Assembly (NCBI GenBank): GCA_028715905.1
Contig: JAQUQV010000011.1
Span: 1 to 47,933 of the forward strand
Direction of reading: 5' to 3'
Length of the DNA: 47,933 nucleotides
From: Kiritimatiellia bacterium
GTDB taxonomy: Bacteria; Verrucomicrobiota; Kiritimatiellia; JAAZAB01
Part shown: positions 40,857 to 47,933 of the stretch, piece after piece
Position numbering within the stretch: position 1 is the first letter of the stretch
How the letters are laid out: each line of letters starts with the position of its first letter
The notes under the pieces: model-generated
Told to the model about the DNA's origin: nothing
The model's database searches: none
Seen by the model: the letters and a program-made list of their open reading frames with translations, nothing else
Made by a program: the position numbers and the translations under genes

Positions 40857-40925
40857 AAGGCGGGCTTATGCCCGCAACCCAAATTAAAAAAAAGAACAAC
40901 TACGGAGTCGCCGAGGCACGGAGTT
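40857..40925 (+). repeat. Dispersed hairpin repeat, copy C
   Basis: AAGGCGGGCTTATGCCCGCA opens the unit, followed by ACCCAA, an A-rich spacer and ACTACGGAGTCGCCGAGGCA plus CGGAG. It is oriented as copy A, with the same GCGGG/CCCGC stem, and lies just upstream of aroK on the other strand's 5' side. Confidence 0.8.
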
Positions 40926-40943
40926 AAACAAGAGGAGCTTTTG

Positions 40944-40984
40944 GTCAAATTTGAGGCCGGCGTCCCGCCGCTCCTAAATTTGAC
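40944..40984. repeat. Imperfect hairpin
   Basis: Outer arms GTCAAATTT and AAATTTGAC pair perfectly. An inner stem CGGCG/CGCCG closes a TCC loop. The bases between outer and inner stems (GAGGC and CTCCT) pair only in part. Confidence 0.7.
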
Positions 40985-41072
40985 AAACCCAGTTCTCTTT
41001 TGGAGGAAGACGAGAGATTCCATCTGTTCTTCAACCGCCATTTTATGCTCCTTCTTTCTCCAATACAGTTCG

Positions 41073-41119
41073 TTGCTTGAAATCAGGTTTTGCGTCCGGT
41101 AAAATCTGATTTCAAGCAA
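41073..41119. repeat. 19-bp inverted repeat with nine-base loop
   Basis: TTGCTTGAAATCAGGTTTT (41073-41091) and its complement AAAATCTGATTTCAAGCAA (41101-41119) differ at one position. It lies about 80 bases beyond the 3' end of the prepilin peptidase gene and could end the ilv-leu-aroE operon or be part of a mobile repeat. No T run follows on the minus strand. Confidence 0.75.
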
Positions 41120-41196
41120 TCTCTTCTTCGCATCCTATCTCTGTGGTGAATCTTTTCAGATCAAACTTTCCTGTTGTTTGGCACAGCTTCAAACGT

Positions 41197-42012
41197 TTAA
41201 GATGCGCTCCGCAGCCAGCCCAAATACGCGGACCACCAATCGCTTCCCCCCGCCATCCAGACGATTGCCGCCAGAGCGAGATACGGTCCGAACGGGATTT
41301 TACTGCCCATGCCTTTCCGCCCGCACAAAACCATGGCAAGCCCGGCCAGGGCGCCGGCCAGGGAGGCGATCATAATCGTGAAAACAACCGCCTGCCAGCC
41401 GAGGAAAGCGCCAAGCGCCGCCAGCAGTTTCACATCCCCCATGCCCATGGCTTCCTTCCGGAAAGCCAGGCGGCCGAGTTCTCCGACCAGCCAGAGAGAC
41501 ATGCCGCCGATCAGCATTCCCACGAATGCGGTGCGGAAAGATTCCGCATGGGTGTTCACCCCGTGGAGTTGCGGAAAAACAATGCTGATCAGCAACCCGG
41601 CAAAAATGCCGCCGATTGTGATCTGATCGGGGATAATCATGTAATCAAAGTCTATGAAGGTGGCGATAATCAACCCCGTTGCGACCAGCCAGTAGACAAG
41701 AGTCCGGACGTCAAATCCGTAACGCAGGAAAACGACCAGGAAAAGCGCGCCCGTCAGCAGCTCAACCAGAAAGTAACGCCGCGATATTTCACCCGTACAG
41801 GCCCGGCAGCGGCCGCCCAGAAAAAGGAGGCTTAGCAACGGGATATTGTCAAACCAGGCGATCAACGCCCCGCAATCCGGACAATGCGAGCGCGGCACGA
41901 TTACGGAACGCCCCAGCGGCATGCGGTAGATGCAGACATTTGCAAAACTGCCGATACATGTTCCCAGGATGAAAGCGATAATGCTGTAAAAAACAAATAT
42001 TGCGTAAGGCAT
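41197..42012 (-). CDS. Type IV prepilin peptidase (A24)
   Basis: The enzyme cleaves leader peptides of type IV pilins or type II pseudopilins and methylates the new N-terminus. The 271-residue membrane protein has about seven or eight helices, the zinc-binding pairs CPDCG and CRAC in the cytoplasmic N-terminal domain, and the two catalytic aspartates in FIDFDYMIIPDQ and AMGMGDVKLLAALG. It is the last gene of the ilv-leu-aroE operon, 20 bases after aroE. It could serve the secretion system whose GspC-like component is encoded at 29630. Confidence 0.92.
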   Translation of the reverse strand: MPYAIFVFYSIIAFILGTCIGSFANVCIYRMPLGRSVIVPRSHCPDCGALIAWFDNIPLLSLLFLGGRCRACTGEISRRYFLVELLTGALFLVVFLRYGFDVRTLVYWLVATGLIIATFIDFDYMIIPDQITIGGIFAGLLISIVFPQLHGVNTHAESFRTAFVGMLIGGMSLWLVGELGRLAFRKEAMGMGDVKLLAALGAFLGWQAVVFTIMIASLAGALAGLAMVLCGRKGMGSKIPFGPYLALAAIVWMAGGSDWWSAYLGWLRSAS

Positions 42013-42032
42013 GAAAGCCCCTTAAATCTGGA

Positions 42033-42902
42033 TCACAACTCGCGTCCGTACACGGCTTTTTCCAGGGTTTTGCGCATGACGTCAATCGGGGCTTTTTTTC
42101 CGGTCCAGAGTTCCAGCGCAAGCGCGCCCTGGAAGAGAAGCATATCAAGACCGTTGGCGGCCAGGGCGCCCGCCGCCCGGGCAATTTTCATCAGCCCCGT
42201 TTCGGGGAACATGTAAATCAGGTCGTAAAATTTTTGTTTCCGCGAAAAGGCGTCCTTGTCAAGCAAGGGAAGATCGTTCGGGTGCATGCCGACCGGCGTG
42301 GCTTGCACCACCAGGTCGGCGGAACGCGCCGCGCGGTTGCGCGCCGCGCGCGGCGCGGGCGCGATTTCAAGGTCAATGCGCGGCCGGGCGGCTTTGATGT
42401 CCACCGCCAGTTTTTCCGCGCGTTTCAGGTCGGAATCGGCCAGCACAATTTTTTTTGCGCCCGCCCCGGCGCAGGCCAGGGCCACCGCGCGGCCGGCTCC
42501 GCCGCAGCCCAACAGAAAAACAATCTGCCCTTCCGGCGAGCATTTAAAAGTTTTTTTGAGCGCCGCCAGAAACCCATGCCCATCCGTGCTGTAGCCTTTC
42601 ATGCCGCCGGGAAAGAACTTTACGGTGTTCACCGAGCCGAGCCGCCGGGCGGCGGGATCAATGTTTTTCAACCCGCGGAAAGCCGCTTCCTTGAGCGGCA
42701 CCGTAAGATTGACGCCGGCGAACCCCATTTCCATCATGCTTTTCAAAGTATCCAGCAACCGTTCGGGCCGGACATCAAACGCCAGGTAGACCGCGTCCAG
42801 CCCCATTTTTTCCAGGGCCGCATTCTGCATTTGGGGGGAAAGCGAATGGGCAATCGGGTGACCGATGACGGCATAGAGTCTGGTAGAGGAAGAGATGTTC
42901 AT
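42033..42902 (-). CDS. aroE: Shikimate dehydrogenase
   Basis: AroE reduces 3-dehydroshikimate with NADPH. The 289-residue protein has the substrate block IGHPIAHSLSPQMQNAALE, catalytic Lys in GVNLTVPLKEAA, Asp in GYSTDGHGFLAAL, the NADP loop LLGCGGAGRAVALACAG and VVQATPVGMHPND. The start ATG overlaps the leuA stop as ATGA, so translation is coupled. Upstream in-frame extension to 42944 would overlap leuA further and has no merit. Confidence 0.93.
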   Translation of the reverse strand: MNISSSTRLYAVIGHPIAHSLSPQMQNAALEKMGLDAVYLAFDVRPERLLDTLKSMMEMGFAGVNLTVPLKEAAFRGLKNIDPAARRLGSVNTVKFFPGGMKGYSTDGHGFLAALKKTFKCSPEGQIVFLLGCGGAGRAVALACAGAGAKKIVLADSDLKRAEKLAVDIKAARPRIDLEIAPAPRAARNRAARSADLVVQATPVGMHPNDLPLLDKDAFSRKQKFYDLIYMFPETGLMKIARAAGALAANGLDMLLFQGALALELWTGKKAPIDVMRKTLEKAVYGREL

Positions 42903-44431
42903 GATGCTTGCTTCCCGCCCATCGTCAAATGCCGGTTTACGCACGCCAGATAGGCGGCTGCGCTGGCCTGGACAATATCGGTGTTGGCGGCTTTCCCGCT
43001 GACAATGTCCGCGCCGAACGAGACGCGGACGCTCACTTCACCCTGGGCGTCTTTGCCGATGGTAACGGCCTGGATGGAATAATCAACCAATTTTCCCTTC
43101 ACGCCGGAGATCCGGTCTATTGTTTTCAATGCGGCGTCCACCGGGCCGTCGCCGCAGGCCGCGTCCTGGATGATGTTGTCGCCTTTCTTCAGGCGGATAG
43201 TGGCGGTGGGCACGGTTTTCGTCCCGGTCGTCACATTGAGGTAATCAAGAATATACAAACCACCGGCGGCCTCCTCCATTTCATCGCGCGCAATGGCGAC
43301 CAGGTCGTCATCATAGACGGCCTTTTTCTTGTCGGCCAGTTCAATGAAACGGCCGTAGGCCCGCTCCAGTTCGCGCGGGCTCAATTTGAATCCCATGCGC
43401 GCGAGCCTTTCGCGGAAAGCGTGCCGGCCGGAATGTTTTCCGAGAATGAGTTCCGAGCCTTCAATGCCGACGTCCTGCGGGCGCATGATTTCGTAAGTTG
43501 TTCTTTCCTTGAGGATGCCGTCCTGATGAATGCCGGCCTCATGGGCAAAGGCATTGGCGCCGACAATCGCCTTGTTGCGTTGAACGACCATGCCGGTGAG
43601 TCCGCTGACAAGCTTGCTGGCGCGGTGCAATTCGCGCGTCAAAACATCCGTTTTCAGATGAAAGGCGTCCGCGCGGGTCCGCAAGGCCATGACGAGTTCC
43701 TCAAGGGCGCAGTTCCCGGCTCTTTCGCCGATGCCGTTGATAGTGCATTCCACGCCGCGCGCGCCGTTTTTCAAGGCGGCCAGCGAATTGGCCACCGCCA
43801 GGCCGAGATCATTGTGACAGTGCACATTGATAACCGCCCCGGAAATATTCGGGACATTTTCAAACAGGGAGGCAATCAGCGCTCCGAATTCATGCGGCAC
43901 GGCATAACCGACTGTGTCGGGAATATTCACGGTGGCGGCCCCGGCGTCAATCACGGCCCGCGTAACCTCCGCGAGAAAATCCGGCTCCGTGCGGGTGGCG
44001 TCCTCGGGACTGAACTCCACGTCCGGGCAGAGGCGGCGCGCGTAGCGGACGGCGGAGGATGCCTGGCGGAGAATTTCTTTTTTATCCATTTTAAGCTTGA
44101 AGCGCCGGTGGATGGGGGAAGTGGCCAGGAAAACGTGGATTCTCCCGCGTTTACCGGCCGGCGCGACCGCCTCCGCGCAGCGTTCAATGTCCTTTTTCAG
44201 GCATCTTGACAGGCCGGCAATGCGCGGCCCCTTGATGTTTTCGGCGATGGCCTTTACCGCGTGAAAATCGTCCGGGGATGCGATCGGGAATCCGGCCTCA
44301 ATCACGTCAACATTGAGACGCGCCAGTTGGCGCGCGATTTCCAGTTTTTCGCGGTGGTTGAGGCTGGCGCCCGGGCACTGCTCGCCGTCCCGGAGGGTTG
44401 TGTCAAAAATCAAAACCTTGTCAGGTTTCAT
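42899..44431 (-). CDS. leuA: 2-isopropylmalate synthase
   Basis: LeuA condenses acetyl-CoA with 2-oxoisovalerate, the first committed step to leucine. The 510-residue protein has the HMGL-like barrel with FDTTLRDGEQCPGASL, EFSPEDATRTE, the metal site NVHCHNDLGLAVANSLAAL and NGIGERAGNCALEE, plus a full C-terminal LeuA allosteric domain, so leucine feedback is likely. I choose the ATG at 44431 because GGAG lies six bases upstream; the ATG four codons earlier has no site. It lies between ilvN and aroE. Confidence 0.95.
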   Translation of the reverse strand: MKPDKVLIFDTTLRDGEQCPGASLNHREKLEIARQLARLNVDVIEAGFPIASPDDFHAVKAIAENIKGPRIAGLSRCLKKDIERCAEAVAPAGKRGRIHVFLATSPIHRRFKLKMDKKEILRQASSAVRYARRLCPDVEFSPEDATRTEPDFLAEVTRAVIDAGAATVNIPDTVGYAVPHEFGALIASLFENVPNISGAVINVHCHNDLGLAVANSLAALKNGARGVECTINGIGERAGNCALEELVMALRTRADAFHLKTDVLTRELHRASKLVSGLTGMVVQRNKAIVGANAFAHEAGIHQDGILKERTTYEIMRPQDVGIEGSELILGKHSGRHAFRERLARMGFKLSPRELERAYGRFIELADKKKAVYDDDLVAIARDEMEEAAGGLYILDYLNVTTGTKTVPTATIRLKKGDNIIQDAACGDGPVDAALKTIDRISGVKGKLVDYSIQAVTIGKDAQGEVSVRVSFGADIVSGKAANTDIVQASAAAYLACVNRHLTMGGKQAS

Positions 44432-44483
44432 TGTCTTCTCCATAGCTTGTCATTTTTATAAAGTCACATCCACAACTCCCTTG

Positions 44484-44969
44484 CTATTCCTTCCCCTCCG
44501 TCCTTCCCAGGGCAATCACTCCGGTCCGGGAAACATCCACGATACCGTTTGCCCGCACCAATTCAAGGAAATTGTCAATTTCATCGCTGCCGCCGACAAT
44601 CTGAATTGTGAGCGATTTATGATGGACATGAACCACCTCGGCCTTGAAGAGGGAGGCCAGCTCCATGACTGACGAGCGATTCCGGCCGGAAATCTGCACT
44701 TTTATCAAAGCCAGTTCGCGGTCAATGAACTTTTCGCCGGTCAAATCGTAGACCTTGATGACGTCCACCAGCTTGTTCAGCTGTTTGGTCACCTGTTCCA
44801 GGACGCGGTCGTCTCCGGGCACGGTCATGGTGATTCTGGAAACCGTCAGGTCATGGGTCGGCGCCACGTTGAGCGTCTCAATATTATAACCGCGGCCGGA
44901 AATCAGGCCGACCACCCGGGCCAGGACGCCGGGCTTGTTTTCAACCAGAACTGAAATAACATGTTTCAT
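44484..44969 (-). CDS. ilvN: Acetolactate synthase small subunit
   Basis: The 161-residue regulatory subunit has an N-terminal ACT domain (VLVENKPGVLARVVGLISGR, GYNIETLNVAPT) that binds valine, and a C-terminal ferredoxin-like domain with IDRELALIKVQ. It activates and gives feedback control to IlvB. It lies 49 bases downstream of ilvB and 52 before the chosen leuA start. The symbol ilvH would be equally fitting. Confidence 0.93.
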   Translation of the reverse strand: MKHVISVLVENKPGVLARVVGLISGRGYNIETLNVAPTHDLTVSRITMTVPGDDRVLEQVTKQLNKLVDVIKVYDLTGEKFIDRELALIKVQISGRNRSSVMELASLFKAEVVHVHHKSLTIQIVGGSDEIDNFLELVRANGIVDVSRTGVIALGRTEGKE

Positions 44970-45018
44970 GTTTTTAACCTGTTAATGCTTTTATCCTTCT
45001 TCCTTTGTGCCTCTCTTC

Positions 45019-46740
45019 TTACGCCATGCTTTGAATCATTTCGGTCAGGGAGGCGCCCGCCGGGACCATGGGATACACGTTGGCCTCAGGCTCAACCATG
45101 CACTCCACGACCACGGGGCCGTCATGGGTAAACGCCTTTTTCAAGGTTGCCTCAACCTGCGCGCGCGCCTCCACTCTGAGTCCGAGCGCGCCGTGGGCTT
45201 CGGCCAGCCTGACGAAATCCGGCAGGTATTTGGCGCCTTTTTTTGTCTTGATGTTTTCATTCTTGCCGCGCTCCGCCTGTCCCAAACGCGTGGCGGAATA
45301 TTCCTTTTTGTAAAACAGTTCCTGCCATTGCCGCACCATTCCCAGGTAACCGTTGTTCAGGATAACGATTTTGATCGGCACGTTATGCTCAACCGCCACC
45401 ACCACTTCCTGGAAATTCATCTGCGCACTGCCGTCGCCGGAAATATCAACCACGATTTTATCGGGCCGGGCGATCTGGGCGCCGATGGCCGCCGGCAGAC
45501 CGAAGCCCATGGTGCCCAGGCCGCCGGACGAGATAAAAGTCCGCGGCTGGGTATATTTATAATACTGAGCGGCCCACATCTGGTGCTGGCCGACCTCGGT
45601 AACAATGACCGCCTCGCCCTTGGTCAGGCTGTAAATCTGCTCAATGACGTACTGCGGCATCAATTTTTTGGAATCGCGGTCATAAGAGAAGGGATGTTTT
45701 TCTTTCCACGCCATAATCTGTTCTCGCCATTCTTTCCTTTCCCCGGAGTCAACATGGGGAAGCAATGCGCGCAGAATGCTTTTCACATCGCCCACAACCG
45801 GGATATCAACCGGCACGCTTTTTGAAATGGCGCTGGGATCAATGTCAATATGGGCGATCCGCGCTTTGGGCGCAAATTCCGATATCTTGCCCGTCACCCG
45901 GTCGTCAAACCGGGCGCCGATTGAAACCAGCAGATCGCAATGGTGCGTGGCGTAATTGGCCGTAACGCTCCCATGCATGCCGAGCATACGCAGGGCCAAG
46001 GCGTCCGTTTCCGGAAAGGCTCCCAATCCCAGAAGCGTGGTAGTGACCGGCAGTCCGCTTTTATGCGCCAGCGCCGCCACTTCCGCGGCGGCGTTGCCTG
46101 CAATGGCGCCACCGCCGACGTAAAGGAGCGGACGGGCGGCCTTGTTTATCGCTTCCGCCAGCCGCGCGATCTGTTTGGGATGGCCATCGGTCGTCGGGTG
46201 GTAACTGCGGATATCCACCGCGTCCGGCGTCGGGGCGGACGTTGAGGCGCGCTGGACATCCTTGGGAATATCTATCAGCACCGGGCCGGGCCGGCCGGTG
46301 GCGGCGATGTGAAAAGCTTCCGCGATAATCCGCGGCAATTCATCCACGTTGCGGACCAGATAATTATGTTTGGTCACCGGGCGCGTAATGCCGGTGATAT
46401 CCGCCTCCTGAAAGGCGTCATTGCCGATCATGGGGGTTGGAACCTGCCCGGTGATGCAGACCAGAGGGATGGAATCCATGTTGGCGTTGGCCAGTCCGGT
46501 CACGGTATTGGTGGCGCCGGGGCCGGAAGTCGCCAGGCAGCAGCCGACCTTGCCGCTGGCGCGCGCGTAGCCGTCGGCCATATGGGTGGCGCCCTGCTCG
46601 TGCCGGGCCAGGATGAATTCAAACGGCGCGTGGTATAATTTGTTAAAAATATCCAGAACCGAGCCGCCCGGCAGACCGAATATGGTTTTCACGCCCGCCT
46701 TTTTCAATCCGTCAATCAAACATTCAACTCCTGTGCGCAT
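45019..46740 (-). CDS. ilvB: Acetolactate synthase large subunit
   Basis: IlvB makes 2-acetolactate or acetohydroxybutyrate with thiamine diphosphate, the first common step to valine, leucine and isoleucine. The 573 residues include the TPP-activating Glu in FILARHEQGATHMADGYARA, GRPGPVLIDIPKDVQ, the central FAD-type domain and the TPP/Mg motif ISGDGSAQMNFQE with ILNNGYLGMVRQWQELFY. AGGGGGA lies just upstream of the ATG. It is preceded by the attenuator at 46791-46955. Confidence 0.95.
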   Translation of the reverse strand: MRTGVECLIDGLKKAGVKTIFGLPGGSVLDIFNKLYHAPFEFILARHEQGATHMADGYARASGKVGCCLATSGPGATNTVTGLANANMDSIPLVCITGQVPTPMIGNDAFQEADITGITRPVTKHNYLVRNVDELPRIIAEAFHIAATGRPGPVLIDIPKDVQRASTSAPTPDAVDIRSYHPTTDGHPKQIARLAEAINKAARPLLYVGGGAIAGNAAAEVAALAHKSGLPVTTTLLGLGAFPETDALALRMLGMHGSVTANYATHHCDLLVSIGARFDDRVTGKISEFAPKARIAHIDIDPSAISKSVPVDIPVVGDVKSILRALLPHVDSGERKEWREQIMAWKEKHPFSYDRDSKKLMPQYVIEQIYSLTKGEAVIVTEVGQHQMWAAQYYKYTQPRTFISSGGLGTMGFGLPAAIGAQIARPDKIVVDISGDGSAQMNFQEVVVAVEHNVPIKIVILNNGYLGMVRQWQELFYKKEYSATRLGQAERGKNENIKTKKGAKYLPDFVRLAEAHGALGLRVEARAQVEATLKKAFTHDGPVVVECMVEPEANVYPMVPAGASLTEMIQSMA

Positions 46741-46790
46741 ATATCCCCCTGTCAGAATAATTCGTGGTATTGGCTTATATCATACTGAAA

Positions 46791-46821
46791 ACAAAAAACC
46801 CACCGTTTTTTTCGGCGGGTT
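46791..46821 (-). terminator. Attenuator terminator upstream of ilvB
   Basis: On the minus strand AACCCGCCG (46821-46813) pairs with CGGTGGGTT (46805-46797), one G-T pair, around a seven-A loop, followed by TTTTTTGTTTT. This is a typical rho-independent terminator placed between the leader peptide stop and ilvB. Its 5' arm can also pair with a second CGGTGGG in the leader-peptide coding region (46876-46870). Confidence 0.85.
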
Positions 46822-46853
46822 CAAATCTCGTCCGGGTTATACGATGGTCCGTA

Positions 46854-46955
46854 TCAGCCGGGAGGTTCTCCCACCGCGGGACGCAACACTACAAGCAGGC
46901 CGGCAACCGACAGCCCCGCCCCTTTTAACCGCGCGATGGAAGTTTTATTGCTCAT
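46854..46955 (-). CDS. ilv operon leader peptide
   Basis: A 33-codon frame starts at the ATG at 46955 and ends at TGA (46856-46854). Its middle reads LSVAGLLVVLRPAV: four Leu and four Val in 14 residues. A hairpin GGGAG/CTCCC (46872-46860) lies in its last codons, and a terminator follows before ilvB. This is the standard layout of leader-peptide attenuation, where ribosome stalling at scarce Leu- or Val-tRNA prevents termination. There is no convincing Shine-Dalgarno sequence, and the promoter places the start point almost at the ATG. Confidence 0.75.
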   Translation of the reverse strand: MSNKTSIARLKGAGLSVAGLLVVLRPAVGEPPG

Positions 46956-46962
46956 GGCCAAC

Positions 46963-46991
46963 TTTTTATCAATGCAATTTTAACATGTCAA
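46963..46991 (-). promoter_or_regulatory. Promoter of the ilvBN-leuA-aroE operon
   Basis: TTGACA (46991-46986) and TAAAAA (46968-46963) are spaced exactly 17 bases on the minus strand. The predicted start is about 46956, one base before the leader peptide ATG. Confidence 0.6.
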
Positions 46992-47303
46992 ATGTTTTTT
47001 TGTTTTTTTTGTAATGCATCAGTCTTATGGGTATTTGGTGAGATTTGATGATTCTGAGAATGCGCGGCGCATTTCGTTCGAAAAACCTCCGGCGATTCCA
47101 ACCCATCTGTTCCGTTGCCGCGCTCGCGCATACACGAGTATAGCGTTTCGCGCGGCGCCGGCACATCTGGGCCGGACTTGCCGGATTTTTTCGAATCCCT
47201 TGCGGGCAGCGAAATGCGTCGCGCGGATTCATATCGCGCCAGGCAGCCCCCTTGGCGCGATGGCCCGGTTAGATCGCGGCCTGTTTCGACGTGGCATCCG
47301 GTT
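46991..47303. other. Gene-free stretch between the ilv promoter and the IS66 remnant
   Basis: These 313 bases show frames in several directions but none has a ribosome-binding site or a recognisable product. The left part is AT-rich (a T run to about 47010); the rest is GC-rich with CpG-rich blocks and short local palindromes. It may include the degraded end of the IS66 element, but I cannot identify its terminal repeat. Confidence 0.5.
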
Positions 47304-47933
47304 TTAAGATGAGTTTGCGTTAAACAACGCTGTATAACGATCTATATTGGGATCGGCCGCGATTTTATCGAGGGCGGACTTGAAAGCCTGTTCGACCAAG
47401 TCATGCCGGCATGCTGTTGTATTGACGGAACGTTTTTTTAGTGTGTGCAAGACCGTCATCAGGATTTCGCGTGTTCTGGCGCCGGCATCGGATTGGGAAC
47501 CAAAACTGAGCTTGCGGGCAATGACCAGGGGACGCAATTCGCGTTCAGCAAAATTATTATCGGCTGGGATCAGCGGGTCTTCAACCCAATGAAACAGGCG
47601 TTTGCCTTTTTCGCGGAAAATATTTTGAATGCCTTGAATGGCGGGATGTTGCGCTTCCGTATTAATGACTTTCAAGATGGCGCGCTTGATCTGCCGCGCC
47701 TGGCGACAAAACTGGCCTTTGGATAAAGGCAGCCGGCGCAGACTCATGGCGCTGGCCATGAGCGGCGCCAAAGCGGCCACAAACCGACGGATTTCTTCGT
47801 TATCTCGCTTCTGGCTACGGCGTCTTTTTTTCAGTGAGTCAACGGACAAGCCTAAGAAAAACAATTTTTTCGCTTTTCACCGGCGGGCGTGGGCCGCAAC
47901 GGCGCGCGCCGTTTCGCGTTCCACGGTCTCCTG
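47304..47933 (-). pseudogene. IS66-family transposase TnpC remnant
   Basis: The C-terminal part is clearly IS66 TnpC: FVAALAPLMASAMSLRRLPL, AQHPAIQGIQNIFREKGKRL, HWVEDPLIPADNNFAERELR, FGSQSDAGARTREILMTVLH. It contains the final Glu of the DDE triad (in NNFAERELRP) but no upstream Asp residues. Further upstream in the same frame a TGA (47879-47877) interrupts, and before it the frame reads ETVERETARAVAAHARR to the window edge, which resembles the N-terminal Arg/His segment of IS66 TnpC. The catalytic middle would then be deleted. The gene is non-functional on this reading; the link between the two parts is inferred. Confidence 0.75.

Larger units (their letters stand above)
40829..41196. other. 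Gene-free, repeat-dense intergenic island
   Basis: This 368-base gap between aroK and the prepilin peptidase gene contains no supportable coding region. It holds hairpin repeat copy C (40857-40925), a long imperfect hairpin (40944-40984), a large near-perfect inverted repeat (41073-41119), and a CTCTGTGGTGAAT segment near 41130 that resembles the repeat tails in inverse orientation. Confidence 0.75.

Noticed and set aside
41073-41119. Inverted repeat as an integron attC site
   Set aside because: It lacks the GTTRRRY/RYYYAAC core sites and extrahelical bases expected of attC, and no integrase is nearby.
42908-44209. 433-codon plus-strand frame antisense to leuA
   Set aside because: leuA motifs are complete on the minus strand; the antisense frame has no recognisable product.
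46969-47232. 87-codon minus-strand frame between the ilv promoter and the IS66 remnant
   Set aside because: Its 3' part covers the ilv promoter region, it has no ribosome-binding site and no similarity I recognise.

Overview
The window is about 48 kb of chromosomal DNA from a Gram-negative bacterium, most likely a PVC-group organism (Kiritimatiellota, Lentisphaerota or Verrucomicrobiota). This placement is inferred from gene content and not proven. It rests on the very long GreA-type protein with an N-terminal extension, the paired DUF4139 proteins, the DUF4190/DUF4013/DUF2752 membrane proteins, an uncharacterised glycoside-hydrolase-like protein beside a creatinase-like protein, and a GC-rich sequence with mid-GC repeats. 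Coding density is high and genes sit in short operons on both strands.

Layout. 1-4140 is a decayed accessory segment: the left end of an IS21-family element (istA start plus end repeats), a DUF559 protein cut at its 5' side, a short AAA-ATPase remnant, an intact SWIM/SNF2 helicase and a broken companion gene. 4182-16040 is housekeeping: GreA-like factor, HD-domain protein, the M19-like dipeptidase-pyrK-pyrD operon, a membrane-anchored unknown, rdgB, a tRNA-Leu with anticodon AAG, a coiled-coil membrane protein and recD2. 16100-21140 holds the glycoside-hydrolase-like/M24-like pair, a small secreted protein with a strong terminator, and an exported isoaspartate methyltransferase. 21248-31732 is mostly minus strand: rsmB, argS and a thymidylate-synthase-like gene; then (after a plus-strand GT-C-type membrane protein) a methyltransferase, three small membrane proteins, an orphan GspC-like protein, RNase P RNA and a C4 zinc-ribbon protein. 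31794-38750 carries queF, a hybrid two-component protein, a tandem DUF4139 operon, and a MNT/HEPN toxin-antitoxin pair. 38824-40828 is aroK-queG-apt. 41197-46955 is one biosynthetic operon read leftwards: leader peptide/attenuator, ilvB, ilvN, leuA, aroE and a prepilin peptidase. The right edge is a broken IS66 transposase.

How genes work together. The ilvB-ilvN-leuA block makes branched-chain precursors and is preceded by a Leu/Val-rich leader peptide and a rho-independent terminator with a duplicated pairing segment, a classical attenuation layout. pyrK-pyrD form the two-subunit NAD-linked dihydroorotate dehydrogenase. queF and queG are two separate steps of queuosine synthesis. aroE and aroK are two shikimate steps located in neighbouring operons.

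Points that stand out: the ilv attenuator with a nearly leaderless leader peptide; a candidate three-way-junction RNA ahead of the M19-pyrKD operon; a family of oriented hairpin repeats present at three intergenic sites, with a related tail sequence translated into the N-terminus of RsmB; a tRNA-Leu(AAG); and three enzyme-like proteins (M19, M24, histidine kinase) that lack expected catalytic residues. I found no CRISPR array, prophage or clear new defence system.
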